DNA of 35,573 nucleotides from Nevskiales bacterium (GCA_011526045.1 WYBE01000072.1:1-35573); one strand, 5' to 3'; positions 8,610 to 18,541 are shown, numbered from the stretch's first letter. Numbers and translations: made by a program. Notes: a model not told the origin generated them from the letters alone.

Positions 8610-10853
8610 ATGTTTGGCAGGATCATTCTGACACTCGGCGCGCTGCTGGCGGTGGCGCCGCTATCGGCCCAGGAACCAGCCCCCGGCGCTACGACTTCCC
8701 GCCCACGCATCGGGCTCGCGCTCGGTGGCGGTGGCGCCAAGGGCGCCGCCCATATCGGCGTCCTCGAGGTGCTCGACGAGCTGCGCGTACCGGTGGACTG
8801 CGTGGCCGGGACCAGCATGGGCGCGCTCGTCGGCGGCACCTTCGCCGCGGGCATGCCGCCGGCGGAGATCGAACGCAAGGTGCTCGCCATCAACTGGGCG
8901 CGCACGGTCGGCAGCGAAGGCCGGCGCGACCAGATGCCGATCAGCCGCAAGATGGCCGGCAACACGTATACGAATTCACTCGAGTTCGGAATCCAGGACG
9001 GCCGGATCGGCGCCCCGGCGGGCCTGCTGAGGACGCAGGACATCGAGACCGTGATTCGTGGCCTCGTTGCCGATGCCCGCCTCACCGGCAACTTCGACGA
9101 GCTGCCCATTCCCTTCCGCGCGGTTGCCACCGACATGCTGGGCGGCCAGATGGTCGTGCTGGGCGACGGTGACCTTTCCGTCGCCATGCGTGCCAGCATG
9201 GCGGTGCCGGGCGCATTCTCCCCCGTCATCATCGGCAATAAAATTCTGTCCGACGGCGGCATGATGCGTAACCTGCCGGTGGACGTCGTCCGCAATGTCT
9301 GTGCGGATATCGTGATCGCCGTCTCGCTCGCGTCGCCGGCGCCGACGTCGGAGCAGCTCAACTCGGCGCTGGCGCTGGTCGGGCGTTCGCTCGACGTGAT
9401 GATCGTCGCCAACCAGGATGCGCAGATTGCAACCCTGACCGGGAGCGACGTGAGCATCGTCGTGCCGATGGGCTCCATCGGCTCGGCGGATTTCCAGCGG
9501 GTGCCGGAGGCGATCCCGCTCGGCCGTGAGGCGGCCCTGGTGCACAAAGAGGCGCTGTCGCGTTACGCGCTGCCCGAGAGCGAGTACCTCGCCTGGCGTG
9601 CAAACCTTCGCCCGGGCGGCAGCGATGAGATCGCCGTGGCCGAAGTGCGTATCGTCGGGCTCGATCGCGTGAACGAGCAGTTCGTTCGTTCGAGGATTCT
9701 GAATGTCGTGCCCGGCGCGACCGTCACCAATGCCGAGATTGGCGAAGACACGAGCCGGATCTACGCGCTCGGCGATTTCGAACGGGTCGAGTATCGGATC
9801 GAGGGTCCGCCGGAGGCGCGGATCGTCGAGATCGGCGTGGTCGAGCGATCCTGGGGGCCGGATTTCGTGCGCTTCGACCTGGGGCTCGCGGCCAACGGCG
9901 ACGGCCGGCTCGATGCACTGCTGCGCGCCGATCACGAGCGCACCTGGCTGAATCCGCGCGGCGGTCGCTGGCATAACGCGGTCCAGCTTGGCCGGCAGAC
10001 GCTGCTCGCAACGGAGCTGTACCAGCCGCTCGACATCCGCCAGCGCTTCTTCGTCCAGCCGTTCGTGCTGTACGAGCGCACTATCGAGGACATCTACGAT
10101 GACGGTGACCGCCTCGCCACGTACAACGTCAATGAAGGCTTCGGCCAGGTGGACCTGGGCGCCAACATCGGGACGCGTGCACAGCTGCGCGCCGGATTGC
10201 GCAGTAGCTGGATCAGCGCAGACCTCGACACCGGCCCGCAAATCCTGCCGGACCTCGAGACCACCCAGATGTCCAGCACGCAGCTGCGCATGATCTATGA
10301 CACCCGCAATTCGCCCGGGCTGCCGACCAGCGGTTCGTACATCAACGCACGCTATGCGCAATCCGACTCATGGCTCGGCAGCCGGGCCGATTACGACCTG
10401 GTCGAGGGCGTCATCGTGAAGGCGATCCGGTTCCGGGGCGACTCCCTGGTGCTGTTTGCCAGCGGCGGCGCAGAGCTCGACGGGGAGCTCCCTGTGACCG
10501 AGGCCTTCCAGCTCGGCGGCATCCGAACCTTCCCCGGCCTGCTGCCCGGCGAACTGCGTGGCACAAAGTACTGGGTCGCGGGCATGCGCCAGCTCTGGAG
10601 GCTCGCCGAAATTCAGTCACTGTTCGGCCAGGCGCTGTACGGCGGCGTCCGGCTCCAGGCGGGGCGCATGGCTGAGCGCATCGACGACGTGCACGACGGC
10701 ACGCTCTACGGTATCTCGGGTGCGCTTGGCGGTACCACGCCGATCGGCCCCTTCATCCTGTCGCTCGGATACGTGGACAACAACAGCTGGCAGTTGCAGT
10801 TCGCGCTCGGCCGACCAATCCCGGAGGGCTCCATCCTCGACGAGACCCGCTGA
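8610..10853 (+). CDS. Patatin-like phospholipase fused to POTRA/Omp85-type barrel (type Vd-like)
   Basis: About 747 residues from the chosen ATG, which begins a good signal peptide (MFGRIILTLGALLAVAPLSA). The alternative start at 8577 adds 11 non-signal residues. The patatin domain shows the oxyanion loop GGGGAKG (about 39-45), the nucleophile elbow GTSMG (S69) and the catalytic aspartate in DGG (about 215). A POTRA-like segment follows (about 335-410), then a 16-strand-type surface-antigen barrel to the end. This is the architecture of Pseudomonas PlpD, a lipase carried by its own outer-membrane barrel. Both catalytic residues are present, so activity is expected. Confidence 0.88.
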   Translation: MFGRIILTLGALLAVAPLSAQEPAPGATTSRPRIGLALGGGGAKGAAHIGVLEVLDELRVPVDCVAGTSMGALVGGTFAAGMPPAEIERKVLAINWARTVGSEGRRDQMPISRKMAGNTYTNSLEFGIQDGRIGAPAGLLRTQDIETVIRGLVADARLTGNFDELPIPFRAVATDMLGGQMVVLGDGDLSVAMRASMAVPGAFSPVIIGNKILSDGGMMRNLPVDVVRNVCADIVIAVSLASPAPTSEQLNSALALVGRSLDVMIVANQDAQIATLTGSDVSIVVPMGSIGSADFQRVPEAIPLGREAALVHKEALSRYALPESEYLAWRANLRPGGSDEIAVAEVRIVGLDRVNEQFVRSRILNVVPGATVTNAEIGEDTSRIYALGDFERVEYRIEGPPEARIVEIGVVERSWGPDFVRFDLGLAANGDGRLDALLRADHERTWLNPRGGRWHNAVQLGRQTLLATELYQPLDIRQRFFVQPFVLYERTIEDIYDDGDRLATYNVNEGFGQVDLGANIGTRAQLRAGLRSSWISADLDTGPQILPDLETTQMSSTQLRMIYDTRNSPGLPTSGSYINARYAQSDSWLGSRADYDLVEGVIVKAIRFRGDSLVLFASGGAELDGELPVTEAFQLGGIRTFPGLLPGELRGTKYWVAGMRQLWRLAEIQSLFGQALYGGVRLQAGRMAERIDDVHDGTLYGISGALGGTTPIGPFILSLGYVDNNSWQLQFALGRPIPEGSILDETR

Positions 10854-11025
10854 ACGGCGGAGGTTTTCGCCGCCATCGCGGCAGCGTCTGGAGTACACTC
10901 CGGGCCGGGGGGCGTGGTGGCCGCTGCGCGGGCCGCTGCGGGCCTGGCGAGACCGGCCGCATAGCCGACAATTTTCCTGTTCAGGACGTTCCGGGCATCC
11001 GGCGGACCAGCGGAGGAGATGCACG

Positions 11026-11784
11026 ATGAGCACAGCTTCAATACGCCGTGGCGCGGTGGTGTGCGCGGCACTGCTGGCCTGCGTTGGCACGACCGCCGTG
11101 GCGGAGGAGTGGCAGCACGCGGTCGCGGTCTACATGGTTGGCGCATCGATCGATGGCACGGCCGGCATCGGTGACGTGACCGCGGAGGTGGACGTCAGCT
11201 TCGGCGACATCCTCGACAACCTCGAGTTCGGCGCAATGGCCGCCTATCGGGGCGAACGCGGCCGCTGGGCCGTGATGGCCGATCTCATCTACATGAGCCT
11301 GGAGCAGGACAAGGACGGCCTCGGGCCCCTCGGCCGCACCCGCGCCACGGTGGAAGCCGACCAGCTGATCACCGAACTGGACGGTTCCTATGCCATCAGC
11401 GAGCGGCTCGATACCTACGCTGGCATGCGCTACTGGCGGCTCGACACAGACCTCGAAGTCGTCGGCGGTGGCCCGCTTGGCGAGACACTGTCGGCCAGCA
11501 TGACGGAAGACTGGATCGACCCGGTGGTCGGACTGCGCTACGTCATGCCGCTCGGCGCAGGCTGGGAGCTGGTGACACGCGGCGATATCGGCGGCTTCGG
11601 CGTCGGCAGCGATTTCGCCTGGCATGCGACGGCCTATGCGGGCTGGCAGGTTGCCGAGAACGGGACGATCATGCTCGGCTTCCGCTATCTCGACGTGGAC
11701 TACGACAGCGGCAGCGGGTCCAACCGGTTCCGCTGGGACGTTACCGAGGGCGGACCGACAGCAGGTTTTGCCTGGCGGTTCTGA
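11026..11784 (+). CDS. Outer-membrane beta-barrel protein, function unknown
   Basis: 252 residues with a signal peptide (cleavage near AVAEEWQ) and alternating aromatic/polar strands ending in a C-terminal phenylalanine (FAWRF), the usual outer-membrane barrel signature. The pattern VDVSFGDILDNLEFGAMAAYRG and the paired strands (YAGMRYWRLDTD, GFRYLDVDYDSG) suggest an 8-10-strand barrel. The start is fixed by GGAGGAG at 11012-11018. It lies 172 bp after the patatin/barrel gene on the same strand. The spacer has the symmetric sequence GGAGTACACTCC (10890-10901), perhaps an operator. Confidence 0.85.
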   Translation: MSTASIRRGAVVCAALLACVGTTAVAEEWQHAVAVYMVGASIDGTAGIGDVTAEVDVSFGDILDNLEFGAMAAYRGERGRWAVMADLIYMSLEQDKDGLGPLGRTRATVEADQLITELDGSYAISERLDTYAGMRYWRLDTDLEVVGGGPLGETLSASMTEDWIDPVVGLRYVMPLGAGWELVTRGDIGGFGVGSDFAWHATAYAGWQVAENGTIMLGFRYLDVDYDSGSGSNRFRWDVTEGGPTAGFAWRF

Positions 11785-11802
11785 GCGCGGTGAGCTGACG
11801 CC

Positions 11803-14004
11803 CTACGGTTTCTCGTCTGCGTAGGCGGCGAGCGCCTCGAGCAGTTGCCGTTCATACGGATGGCGCTTGATGGCTCTGCGCAAGGTTGCGATGGCGGCGG
11901 CGCGATCGCCCGCGTCATGCTGGGCGATGGCGAAAACATAGGCGAACTGCGCTGCCTCCGGAGCGAGCGCGTGGGCCTGGCGCAGTTCGCCGAGCGCTTC
12001 TTTCGTGCGCCCCTGGCGGACCAGTGACAGGCCGAGTGCGTGATGCGCGGCGGCGGCATCGGGGTTGCGTTCGAGCGACGTGCGCAGCACGCGCTCGGCA
12101 CTGATTTCGTCGCCGCCGGCACGGTGCAGGTCGGCCAGGTTGACGGCGGCCTGCACGAAGGTGGGATCCAGCGCCAGCGCGCGACGGAACGAGGCCACCG
12201 CGGCGCGCGCGTCGCCGCGTTCGATCTCCAGGGTGCCGAGGTTCGTCAGTGCCTCGGGTCGGTCTGCGTTGAAACGCTGTGCGGCGATCCATTCCCCGAG
12301 CGCGGCCGCGAAGACCGTGCGTTCATCGCCGACGAGGCGAGCTTCGGCTTCGCCGGCGAGTGAGCGCGCCGCGGCCATGCGCACCAGGCGCACCGGATCG
12401 CGGAGCAGGGGTGCCAGGCGCTCGGCGCGGTCGGCCGGCGCAACGGCGGCCAGGCCCTCCGCCGCCGCCGCACGCACCAGCGCGTCGCTGTCGGTCAGCG
12501 CAAGTGTCGTGGCCGAGAGAACGGCAGGCGCGGGGAAGTGCGTGGCGCGGGCGAGGGCGCTGGCGCGGACCAGGGCCGGTTGCGCCGGGTCGCCGATGAT
12601 CGCAGCCAGCGATTCGGCGGCGGCCGGGTCGCCGCGCTCGCTGGCGGCGAAGGCCGGGGCGAACGACTGGAACCCGGGTTTGCCTTGCGGAAACCAGCGG
12701 GCAAGTGCCGCGGCCGCCCATTGCGCGTTGCGATCGGCGTGGCAGCCGGCGCAGGCGTTCGGTGTGCCGAGCGTGGCGCTGAGATCCGGGCGCGGGATGC
12801 GCAGCGAGTGGTCGTGGCGCGGGTCCACTACCATGTACGTGGCGGCCGGCATGTGACAGGCGACGCACGCAGAGGCCGGCGATTCCTGCCGGTGGTGGTG
12901 ATGGCTCGTGGCCTCGAAGACCGCCGGCGCATGGCACTGCGCGCAGACCTCATTGCCGGGCGCGCGCAGTTGCTGCGTGTGGGGATCGTGGCAGTCGGCG
13001 CAGGTGACGCCCGCGGCGTGCATGCGGCTCTGCAGGAATGAGCCCCAGGTATAGACCTCGTCGCGCTGCTGGCCGTCCGGGTAATAGAGTCCCGGCTCGA
13101 TCAGCGCGGGGCGGAAGGCGTCCAGCCACTGCTGGCCGGCGTGAAAGTCGTCGTTGAACTGGCCGCGGCGCGCGTGGCAGCGCGCGCAGGTGTCGATCTC
13201 GCGGGAGCTTTGGCGAGGCGCCGAGCGTGCCGCGGTGCCCGATGCCCCGGCCGCCCAGTTCACGCCCCGGCGTTCGTCGAGCGCGTTGGCAAGCCCGCGA
13301 TTCGCATCCATGGCCCGCCAGCCGCTCTCCCTGCGTGCCCATGAGAGGTGATGGGAGGCCGGGCCGTGGCAGGACTCGCAGCCGACGCTGATCTCCGACC
13401 ACGTCGTCGCATAGCTGCCGGTCTGCTCGTCGTAGTTCTTGCGCAGGTTGGTCGAATGACAGTCCGCGCACTGGTAATTCCAGTTCTGGTCGATACCGGT
13501 CCAGTGCAGCGGGTTGCCGGGTTTCAGTTCCTGGTCCGGGTAGAGGGAGAACCAGCGTTGTCCTCCGGCCGCCGCCGGGCGGCTGTCCCAGGCGAGGCCG
13601 AACGCCTGCAGGCGCCCATTGGGCAGAGGCACGAGGTACTGTTGCAGCGGCGCGATACCGAAGGTGTACTTCGGTTCGAATTCACCGCGGTTGCCGTCCG
13701 GCCCTTCGGTCGCGACGAGAAAACGGTCATCGCGGCGGAAGAAACGCGAGGTAACCGCACCGGCGGTGAACGTCGCGTCGCCGAAGTCGCCGAGCACGGC
13801 CGTGGCCGTGGCTTCCTGCATCGCGAGTGCGTGCTGCGAGCCCTGCCAGGCGGCGTGTTGATCCGCGTGACACTCCGCGCAGGCGGTCGAGCCGGCGAAC
13901 GCCGGTGGCGGCGGCGGGGTCGCCGGGGCGCAGGCCGCGAGGCCGCCGGCGGCGATCGCCGTCGCGAAGAGCGCAGGCAGCACCCGTCGGGACAGCGCGG
14001 GCAT
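11803..14004 (-). CDS. Eight-haem c-type cytochrome lipoprotein with HEAT and TPR repeats
   Basis: 733 residues. The start gives a lipoprotein signal with lipobox LAAC, so the protein is probably membrane-anchored in the periplasm. Eight CxxCH haem sites are readable in order: CAECH, CADCH, CESCH, CARCH, CADCH, CAQCH, CVACH and CAGCH. They occupy the first two thirds. HEAT-like helices follow (ALVRASALARATHFPAP and similar), then about four TPR units (NLGTLEIERGDARAAVASFRRAL onward). A likely role is extracytoplasmic electron transfer with protein docking on the repeats; the donor and acceptor are unknown. GGAG precedes the ATG. It lies 23 bp downstream of the MetE-like gene on the same strand. 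Confidence 0.88.
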   Translation of the reverse strand: MPALSRRVLPALFATAIAAGGLAACAPATPPPPPAFAGSTACAECHADQHAAWQGSQHALAMQEATATAVLGDFGDATFTAGAVTSRFFRRDDRFLVATEGPDGNRGEFEPKYTFGIAPLQQYLVPLPNGRLQAFGLAWDSRPAAAGGQRWFSLYPDQELKPGNPLHWTGIDQNWNYQCADCHSTNLRKNYDEQTGSYATTWSEISVGCESCHGPASHHLSWARRESGWRAMDANRGLANALDERRGVNWAAGASGTAARSAPRQSSREIDTCARCHARRGQFNDDFHAGQQWLDAFRPALIEPGLYYPDGQQRDEVYTWGSFLQSRMHAAGVTCADCHDPHTQQLRAPGNEVCAQCHAPAVFEATSHHHHRQESPASACVACHMPAATYMVVDPRHDHSLRIPRPDLSATLGTPNACAGCHADRNAQWAAAALARWFPQGKPGFQSFAPAFAASERGDPAAAESLAAIIGDPAQPALVRASALARATHFPAPAVLSATTLALTDSDALVRAAAAEGLAAVAPADRAERLAPLLRDPVRLVRMAAARSLAGEAEARLVGDERTVFAAALGEWIAAQRFNADRPEALTNLGTLEIERGDARAAVASFRRALALDPTFVQAAVNLADLHRAGGDEISAERVLRTSLERNPDAAAAHHALGLSLVRQGRTKEALGELRQAHALAPEAAQFAYVFAIAQHDAGDRAAAIATLRRAIKRHPYERQLLEALAAYADEKP

Positions 14005-14027
14005 GGAGGCTCCGTGCCGGTGGAGTT

Positions 14028-15050
14028 TCACAGGGCCCGGCGCAGCAGCGCCGTTGCGGCGCCGAGCGCCCGCAGTTTCCCGAGCGCAACTTCGTAGGCG
14101 ATGGGCGCCATGCCGCAGTTCGTGCAGGGCAGGATGCGCTCGGTGTCCACATGGGCCATGGCGGCGCGGATCGTTGCGGCGACTTCCTCGGGCGTCTCCA
14201 CCCGCTCGCCGGTGACCTCGATGGCGCCGATCATGAGCTGCTTGTCGGGGATGAGGCCGAGCAGGGAGAGTGGCACCTTCGAGCCCGCGCACTCCAGCGA
14301 AATCTGGTCGATGCGGCTGGCGTTGAGCGCCGGGAATATCTCCTCGTACTGGCGCCACTCCCCACCCAGGGACTTCTTCCAGTCGAGATTCTCCCGGATC
14401 CCGTAGCCGTAACAGATATGCGTCGCGGTGGTGCAACGCAGTCCCTCGATCGCCCGGTGCAAGGCTTCGATGCCCCAGTCCTTGACGTCAGCGGTGAACA
14501 CGTTGAACGCCGGCTCGTCGAACTGGATCACGTCCACGCCGGCGCTCTCGAGATCGCGCGCCTCCTCGTTGAGGATCGCGGCGAAGGCCATCGCCAGCGC
14601 CGGGCGGCTGCCGTAATGCGCATCGGCGATGGTGTCGCAGATGGTCATCGGGCCGGGCAGCGTGAACTTGAGTCGTGCTTGCGTCTGCGCGCGGGTGAAC
14701 CGCGCCTCGTCGAGGTGCACCGGGGCGGGGCGCGAGAGGGGCCCGGTGACCGTCGGCACCTCGAGCTGGTAGCGGTTGTTGCGGATGCCCATGAGGGTCC
14801 GCCGCTGCCAGTCGATGCCACGGATCTTTTCCAGGAAGCCGTGCACGAAGTGGCTGCGGAAGACCTCGCCGTCGGTGACGATGTCGATGCCGGCTGCTTC
14901 CTGGTGGCGGATCCATTCGGCCGCCGCGCGGCGCTTGCCGTCCTCCAGGGCCGCTCCGGACAGTTTCCACGCGCCCTTGAGTTTTTCCGGCTCGGCGAGC
15001 CAGTCCGGCCGGGGCAGGCTGCCGGCAATGGTGGTTTCGAGCCTGATCAT
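14028..15050 (-). CDS. Cobalamin-independent methionine synthase-like methyltransferase (MetE catalytic domain only)
   Basis: 340 residues, half the size of MetE: only the C-terminal zinc-binding catalytic barrel is present. Zinc ligands H211 and C213 (HICYG), E253 (SLECAG) and a cysteine in PCTNCGM (309-312) are kept, as is the QFDEPAF segment (176-182). Without the N-terminal folate-binding half, such core-MetE proteins take a methyl group from a partner protein (for example MesX in the MesD/MesX pair) or another methyl donor. No partner gene is adjacent. The start follows typical family N-termini (TTIAGSLPRP). Confidence 0.87.
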   Translation of the reverse strand: MIRLETTIAGSLPRPDWLAEPEKLKGAWKLSGAALEDGKRRAAAEWIRHQEAAGIDIVTDGEVFRSHFVHGFLEKIRGIDWQRRTLMGIRNNRYQLEVPTVTGPLSRPAPVHLDEARFTRAQTQARLKFTLPGPMTICDTIADAHYGSRPALAMAFAAILNEEARDLESAGVDVIQFDEPAFNVFTADVKDWGIEALHRAIEGLRCTTATHICYGYGIRENLDWKKSLGGEWRQYEEIFPALNASRIDQISLECAGSKVPLSLLGLIPDKQLMIGAIEVTGERVETPEEVAATIRAAMAHVDTERILPCTNCGMAPIAYEVALGKLRALGAATALLRRAL

Positions 15051-15115
15051 GACCGGATGCTAGCAAAGCCCGGGTGCAGGCGTGCTCTCGCGTGGCCGCC
15101 CTCCGTACGTGCCCG

Positions 15116-18100
15116 CTACCGGAAGAAGCGGTCCACCCGCTCGGCCAGTGCCAGGGCGTCCGGGTCGCTGTCGGCCAACCGGTCGGCTTCCCGCAGCACG
15201 GCGGCACAGGGGTCACGCTCGCGAAATGCGCGGTTCCAGAGCGTGGTCGCCACGATCGACATGCCGCCGGTCAGGATGGCGGCGGTGCCGGTGATGGTGG
15301 CGCCCCGCGGGTCGATGGTTACGCGCGGTTCGGTGAGCGAGCCGGTCACCCGGATGAACGGATTGACGATCTGGCCGGCACTCACGCCAATGCCTCTGCG
15401 CGCCTCGGTCCTGAAACTGAGGTTGAGCCGCTCGCTGGCGAGGTTGACGGTGCCAAAGGCGATCACGTTGAGCTTGTCGGTCAGGGTGACGATGGTCGGT
15501 GCCGTGCTCGCAACACCCGCTTTGATCTGCAGCGGCAGCACGGTGCAGACCGAGTTGGTCAGCGGCTCGCTGCGGCGAAACGGGTTGATGGTGTTCAGCA
15601 GCTGCGAGATCGTGTCGCCGTAGAAACTGTCGAGCACGGAGGTCGGGATGCGGCCTGGCCCGCCGACGACCCGCACCCGGCCTTCGGCCTGCGCCAGCAG
15701 CTGGCGCAGTGTGGTGCCCGTGCCGGTGAGCTGCAGGTCGACGTCGAAGCGACGCGGGTCCGAGCTGAGTTGCGCCAGCGTGCCGTAGTGGGTCGCGAAG
15801 TTGCGCAGCTCGCCGCGAATGGCGAGCCGCGGGGTCGTGCCGGCCGCGTCCAGCCTCGCCTGCAGGTCCGCCCGCCCGGCCCTGCCGTTGAGTGTGGCCC
15901 GATCCAGCCTGAGTGCCCGGTTCCGCAACTGGCCCTGCAGCCTGACGGCGCCGTATCGGATCGGCCCCTCCTGCAGATCACCAAAATGGAGGTCGAAGCC
16001 GGCGTTGAGCTTCCCGAGCCAGGCGATGGGCAGCGGCCAGTCGGGAATGAGCCGGCCGCCCGCCGGGGGTGGGGCGGCAGGGGTCTGGCTCCCTGCGGGT
16101 GTTGCGAACGCGGCCAGATCGAGCCGCACGAGCGAGAGATCCAGCGTGACCTCCGGCGGCTTGCCGGCCGCGAACGCCAGGCTTCCGGCCAGCGCCGCGC
16201 CCGCGAGTTCGCCATGCAAACCGGCGACGCTGAAGCGCCGCGCGGTGCCGGTCAGGTTGCCTTCCACCCGCAACGGCAGATCCGGCAGCCGCAGGCCCGC
16301 CAGCTCACCGGCACGTGCGAGACTGCCCAGGCGCAGGGTAACCGGCATGGCGGTCACTGCCGCCTCGGCGCCCGCATCGAGCACGCCGCTGGCCTGGAGT
16401 TCATCCGCACCGGCCTTCAGCCACGCGCGTCGCAGCGTCCAGCGCTGGCCGCGCCATTCACCGCGGGCGGACAGGTCGAACGCGGTGACGAACTTCTCGA
16501 TGCCCTTCACGCCCGGCAGCAGGCGCGCGAGTGCCGGCCCCTGCAGGCCGAGATCGAAGCTGCCGCTGTCGAGCGCCCGTGCCACACGGCCGTTGACCCG
16601 ACCGCTGGCGCCGGCGAGCGTGATGTCCATGTCGCGCAGCGCCACCGCGTCGCGCTCCAGCGCAAGACCGCCGCGCGCGGCGAATGCACCCGCCGGCAGC
16701 GGCAGCCTGCCCAGCGATTGCCACGACTGCAGGGCGTCGCCTTCGGCCTCGATGCGCAGCACCGCGCCGGCCGCCCCCGACTGATCGGGAATGGTGCCTT
16801 CGAGGTTGAGCCGGGTGTCGGCCGTCGTCATGCGCAGGTTGCGAACCTGCGTGCTGTTGCGCTGGCGGGCGAGCGTGGCATCGACTTCGTAACTGACCGG
16901 CGGCAGCTTGCCGGCGCCGAGTCGCTCGCCGGTTGCGCGCAGGCTCCTGCCGGTCAGCCGGCCGCTGATCTCTGTACCCGGGCCGAGTGGCGCACGCGCG
17001 ATCCGCCCCGAGACGTCGAGCCGTTCCCCGCCGGCGGTGAGCCAGCTCTCGCCGAGGCGCAGCCCGTCCTGCACCCAGCGCAGCTGCGCTTCGAGCTGGA
17101 AGGCTGCCGCCGGCAGGATTGCGGTGCCGGCGATCCTGCCGAGCACGGCGAGGCTCGGGCCGTTGCCCGTGAGTCGCAGGTCGGAGCCGTAGAATTCCGG
17201 CAACGGCCCGAGCGTGCCGGTTGCGCGGAACTGGCCTGCGCGATGTTCGAGCCCGAGCTCCACCTGGTCCGCTCCTAGCGCGTCTTCGTCCACGCGGGCG
17301 GTGAACTTGAAGCGGCCGTCGGTGATGGCCGGCAGCTCGAGCAGCGCCAGGAACCGCTCGATCTGTGCACCGCGAACCTGCACCGAGAGCTTGCGCAGCT
17401 CGCCCTGCGGCAGGTCGTCGATCGTCGCGGCGAGCGCGAACGTCAGGTCGGCGAGTTCGATGGTGGCCTGTTCGATGTGCAGGGTGGCGCCCTCGCTGCG
17501 CAGCCGGCCTGCGACTTCGAAGACGCCGCCCGGGGCGTCCTTCCAGCCGAGCAGGGCGGCGATTGCATTGAAGTCCGGGCCCTGCCCGCTGAGATCGAGG
17601 TCGAGGCCCGCGAGCGTGGTCAGGCGCCGGGCCGTGCCGTCGAGCCGGAGTCCGTATGCTCCGGCGGTGCCGTTCAGGCGCAGTTGCAGTTTCTGCTCCT
17701 GCGGCGTGATCGAGGCATCGACCCGGAGCGGGCCGGCGCCTGGATCCGGCAGGCCGAGCAGTGCGCCCACGCGGGCGGCATCGTCCGCTGCGATGCGGAC
17801 GTCGGCGAGCGCGCGCTCGGGGTCGGCGACATCATCGAAACGTGCGGCGGCCCTGACGTCCACGCCATCGACATCGGCGCGCAGCCGCAGGCTGACGTCG
17901 CGACCCCTGAGCAGCACTGCCAGCGGGCTCGACTGTGCGTGCAGCGTCAGGCGCCCCTCGTTGACGGTGCCGTTCGCGGCGAGCCGCAGGAAGCCGGATG
18001 CTTCACGCCGGGCGCTGGCCTCGGCCAGTCGCAGCTCGACGGGCCGGGTGAGCGTCCGTGTGTCGTACCGGATCGAGGCCTCAGCGAGCGTCAGCACGTC

Positions 18101-18541
18101 GATCAGCGGCAGTGAGTCGGGATCGAGCGGTTCGCCGTCGTCCGGCCCGAGGTCCCAGTTCACCTCGTCTTTGTCGCTGTGTTCCATGAACACGCTCGTG
18201 CCCGCCAGCTCCAGCCGGCGGATGACCACCGGGCCATCCCACAGCGAGCGCAGATCCGCGGCCACGAGGAGCCGCGCTGCCCGGGCGAGATGCGGGTGGC
18301 GGCCCCACGCGGTGTTGGCGATCGTGAGATCGCCGATCTCCAGCGTGACGTTGCGCCCGAGCGTCAGCGTGACGCCGCCGTCGATGTGCACCGGGCGCGC
18401 CAGCGCCGTTGTGAGCTTCTCGGCGAGCCACTGCCGGGCAAAGCCGAGGTCCGCGCCGTTCGACAGCGTGTACGCGCCCCAGCCGGCGACCGCCAGCACG
18501 AGCAGCAGCAGGACGAGCAGGGCGGCGCGAAGAGCCTTCAT
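15116..18541 (-). CDS. Large AsmA-like family protein (bridge-like envelope protein)
   Basis: 1141 residues with one N-terminal membrane helix (about 5-27, very Leu/Val-rich) followed by a large periplasmic part. The AsmA N-terminal domain is clear (LGRNVTLEIGDLTIANTAWG, about 60-80), then long stretches of repeated beta structure (ALDLDLSGQGPDFNAIAALLG), then the AsmA C-terminal domain with GIGVSAGQIVNPFIRVTGSL and TIDPRGATITG. AsmA/TamB/YhdP relatives span the periplasm and are thought to carry phospholipids to the outer membrane. It is transcribed alone between the MetE-like gene (65 bp) and the hydrolase gene (45 bp), all on the minus strand. Confidence 0.85.
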   Translation of the reverse strand: MKALRAALLVLLLLVLAVAGWGAYTLSNGADLGFARQWLAEKLTTALARPVHIDGGVTLTLGRNVTLEIGDLTIANTAWGRHPHLARAARLLVAADLRSLWDGPVVIRRLELAGTSVFMEHSDKDEVNWDLGPDDGEPLDPDSLPLIDVLTLAEASIRYDTRTLTRPVELRLAEASARREASGFLRLAANGTVNEGRLTLHAQSSPLAVLLRGRDVSLRLRADVDGVDVRAAARFDDVADPERALADVRIAADDAARVGALLGLPDPGAGPLRVDASITPQEQKLQLRLNGTAGAYGLRLDGTARRLTTLAGLDLDLSGQGPDFNAIAALLGWKDAPGGVFEVAGRLRSEGATLHIEQATIELADLTFALAATIDDLPQGELRKLSVQVRGAQIERFLALLELPAITDGRFKFTARVDEDALGADQVELGLEHRAGQFRATGTLGPLPEFYGSDLRLTGNGPSLAVLGRIAGTAILPAAAFQLEAQLRWVQDGLRLGESWLTAGGERLDVSGRIARAPLGPGTEISGRLTGRSLRATGERLGAGKLPPVSYEVDATLARQRNSTQVRNLRMTTADTRLNLEGTIPDQSGAAGAVLRIEAEGDALQSWQSLGRLPLPAGAFAARGGLALERDAVALRDMDITLAGASGRVNGRVARALDSGSFDLGLQGPALARLLPGVKGIEKFVTAFDLSARGEWRGQRWTLRRAWLKAGADELQASGVLDAGAEAAVTAMPVTLRLGSLARAGELAGLRLPDLPLRVEGNLTGTARRFSVAGLHGELAGAALAGSLAFAAGKPPEVTLDLSLVRLDLAAFATPAGSQTPAAPPPAGGRLIPDWPLPIAWLGKLNAGFDLHFGDLQEGPIRYGAVRLQGQLRNRALRLDRATLNGRAGRADLQARLDAAGTTPRLAIRGELRNFATHYGTLAQLSSDPRRFDVDLQLTGTGTTLRQLLAQAEGRVRVVGGPGRIPTSVLDSFYGDTISQLLNTINPFRRSEPLTNSVCTVLPLQIKAGVASTAPTIVTLTDKLNVIAFGTVNLASERLNLSFRTEARRGIGVSAGQIVNPFIRVTGSLTEPRVTIDPRGATITGTAAILTGGMSIVATTLWNRAFRERDPCAAVLREADRLADSDPDALALAERVDRFFR

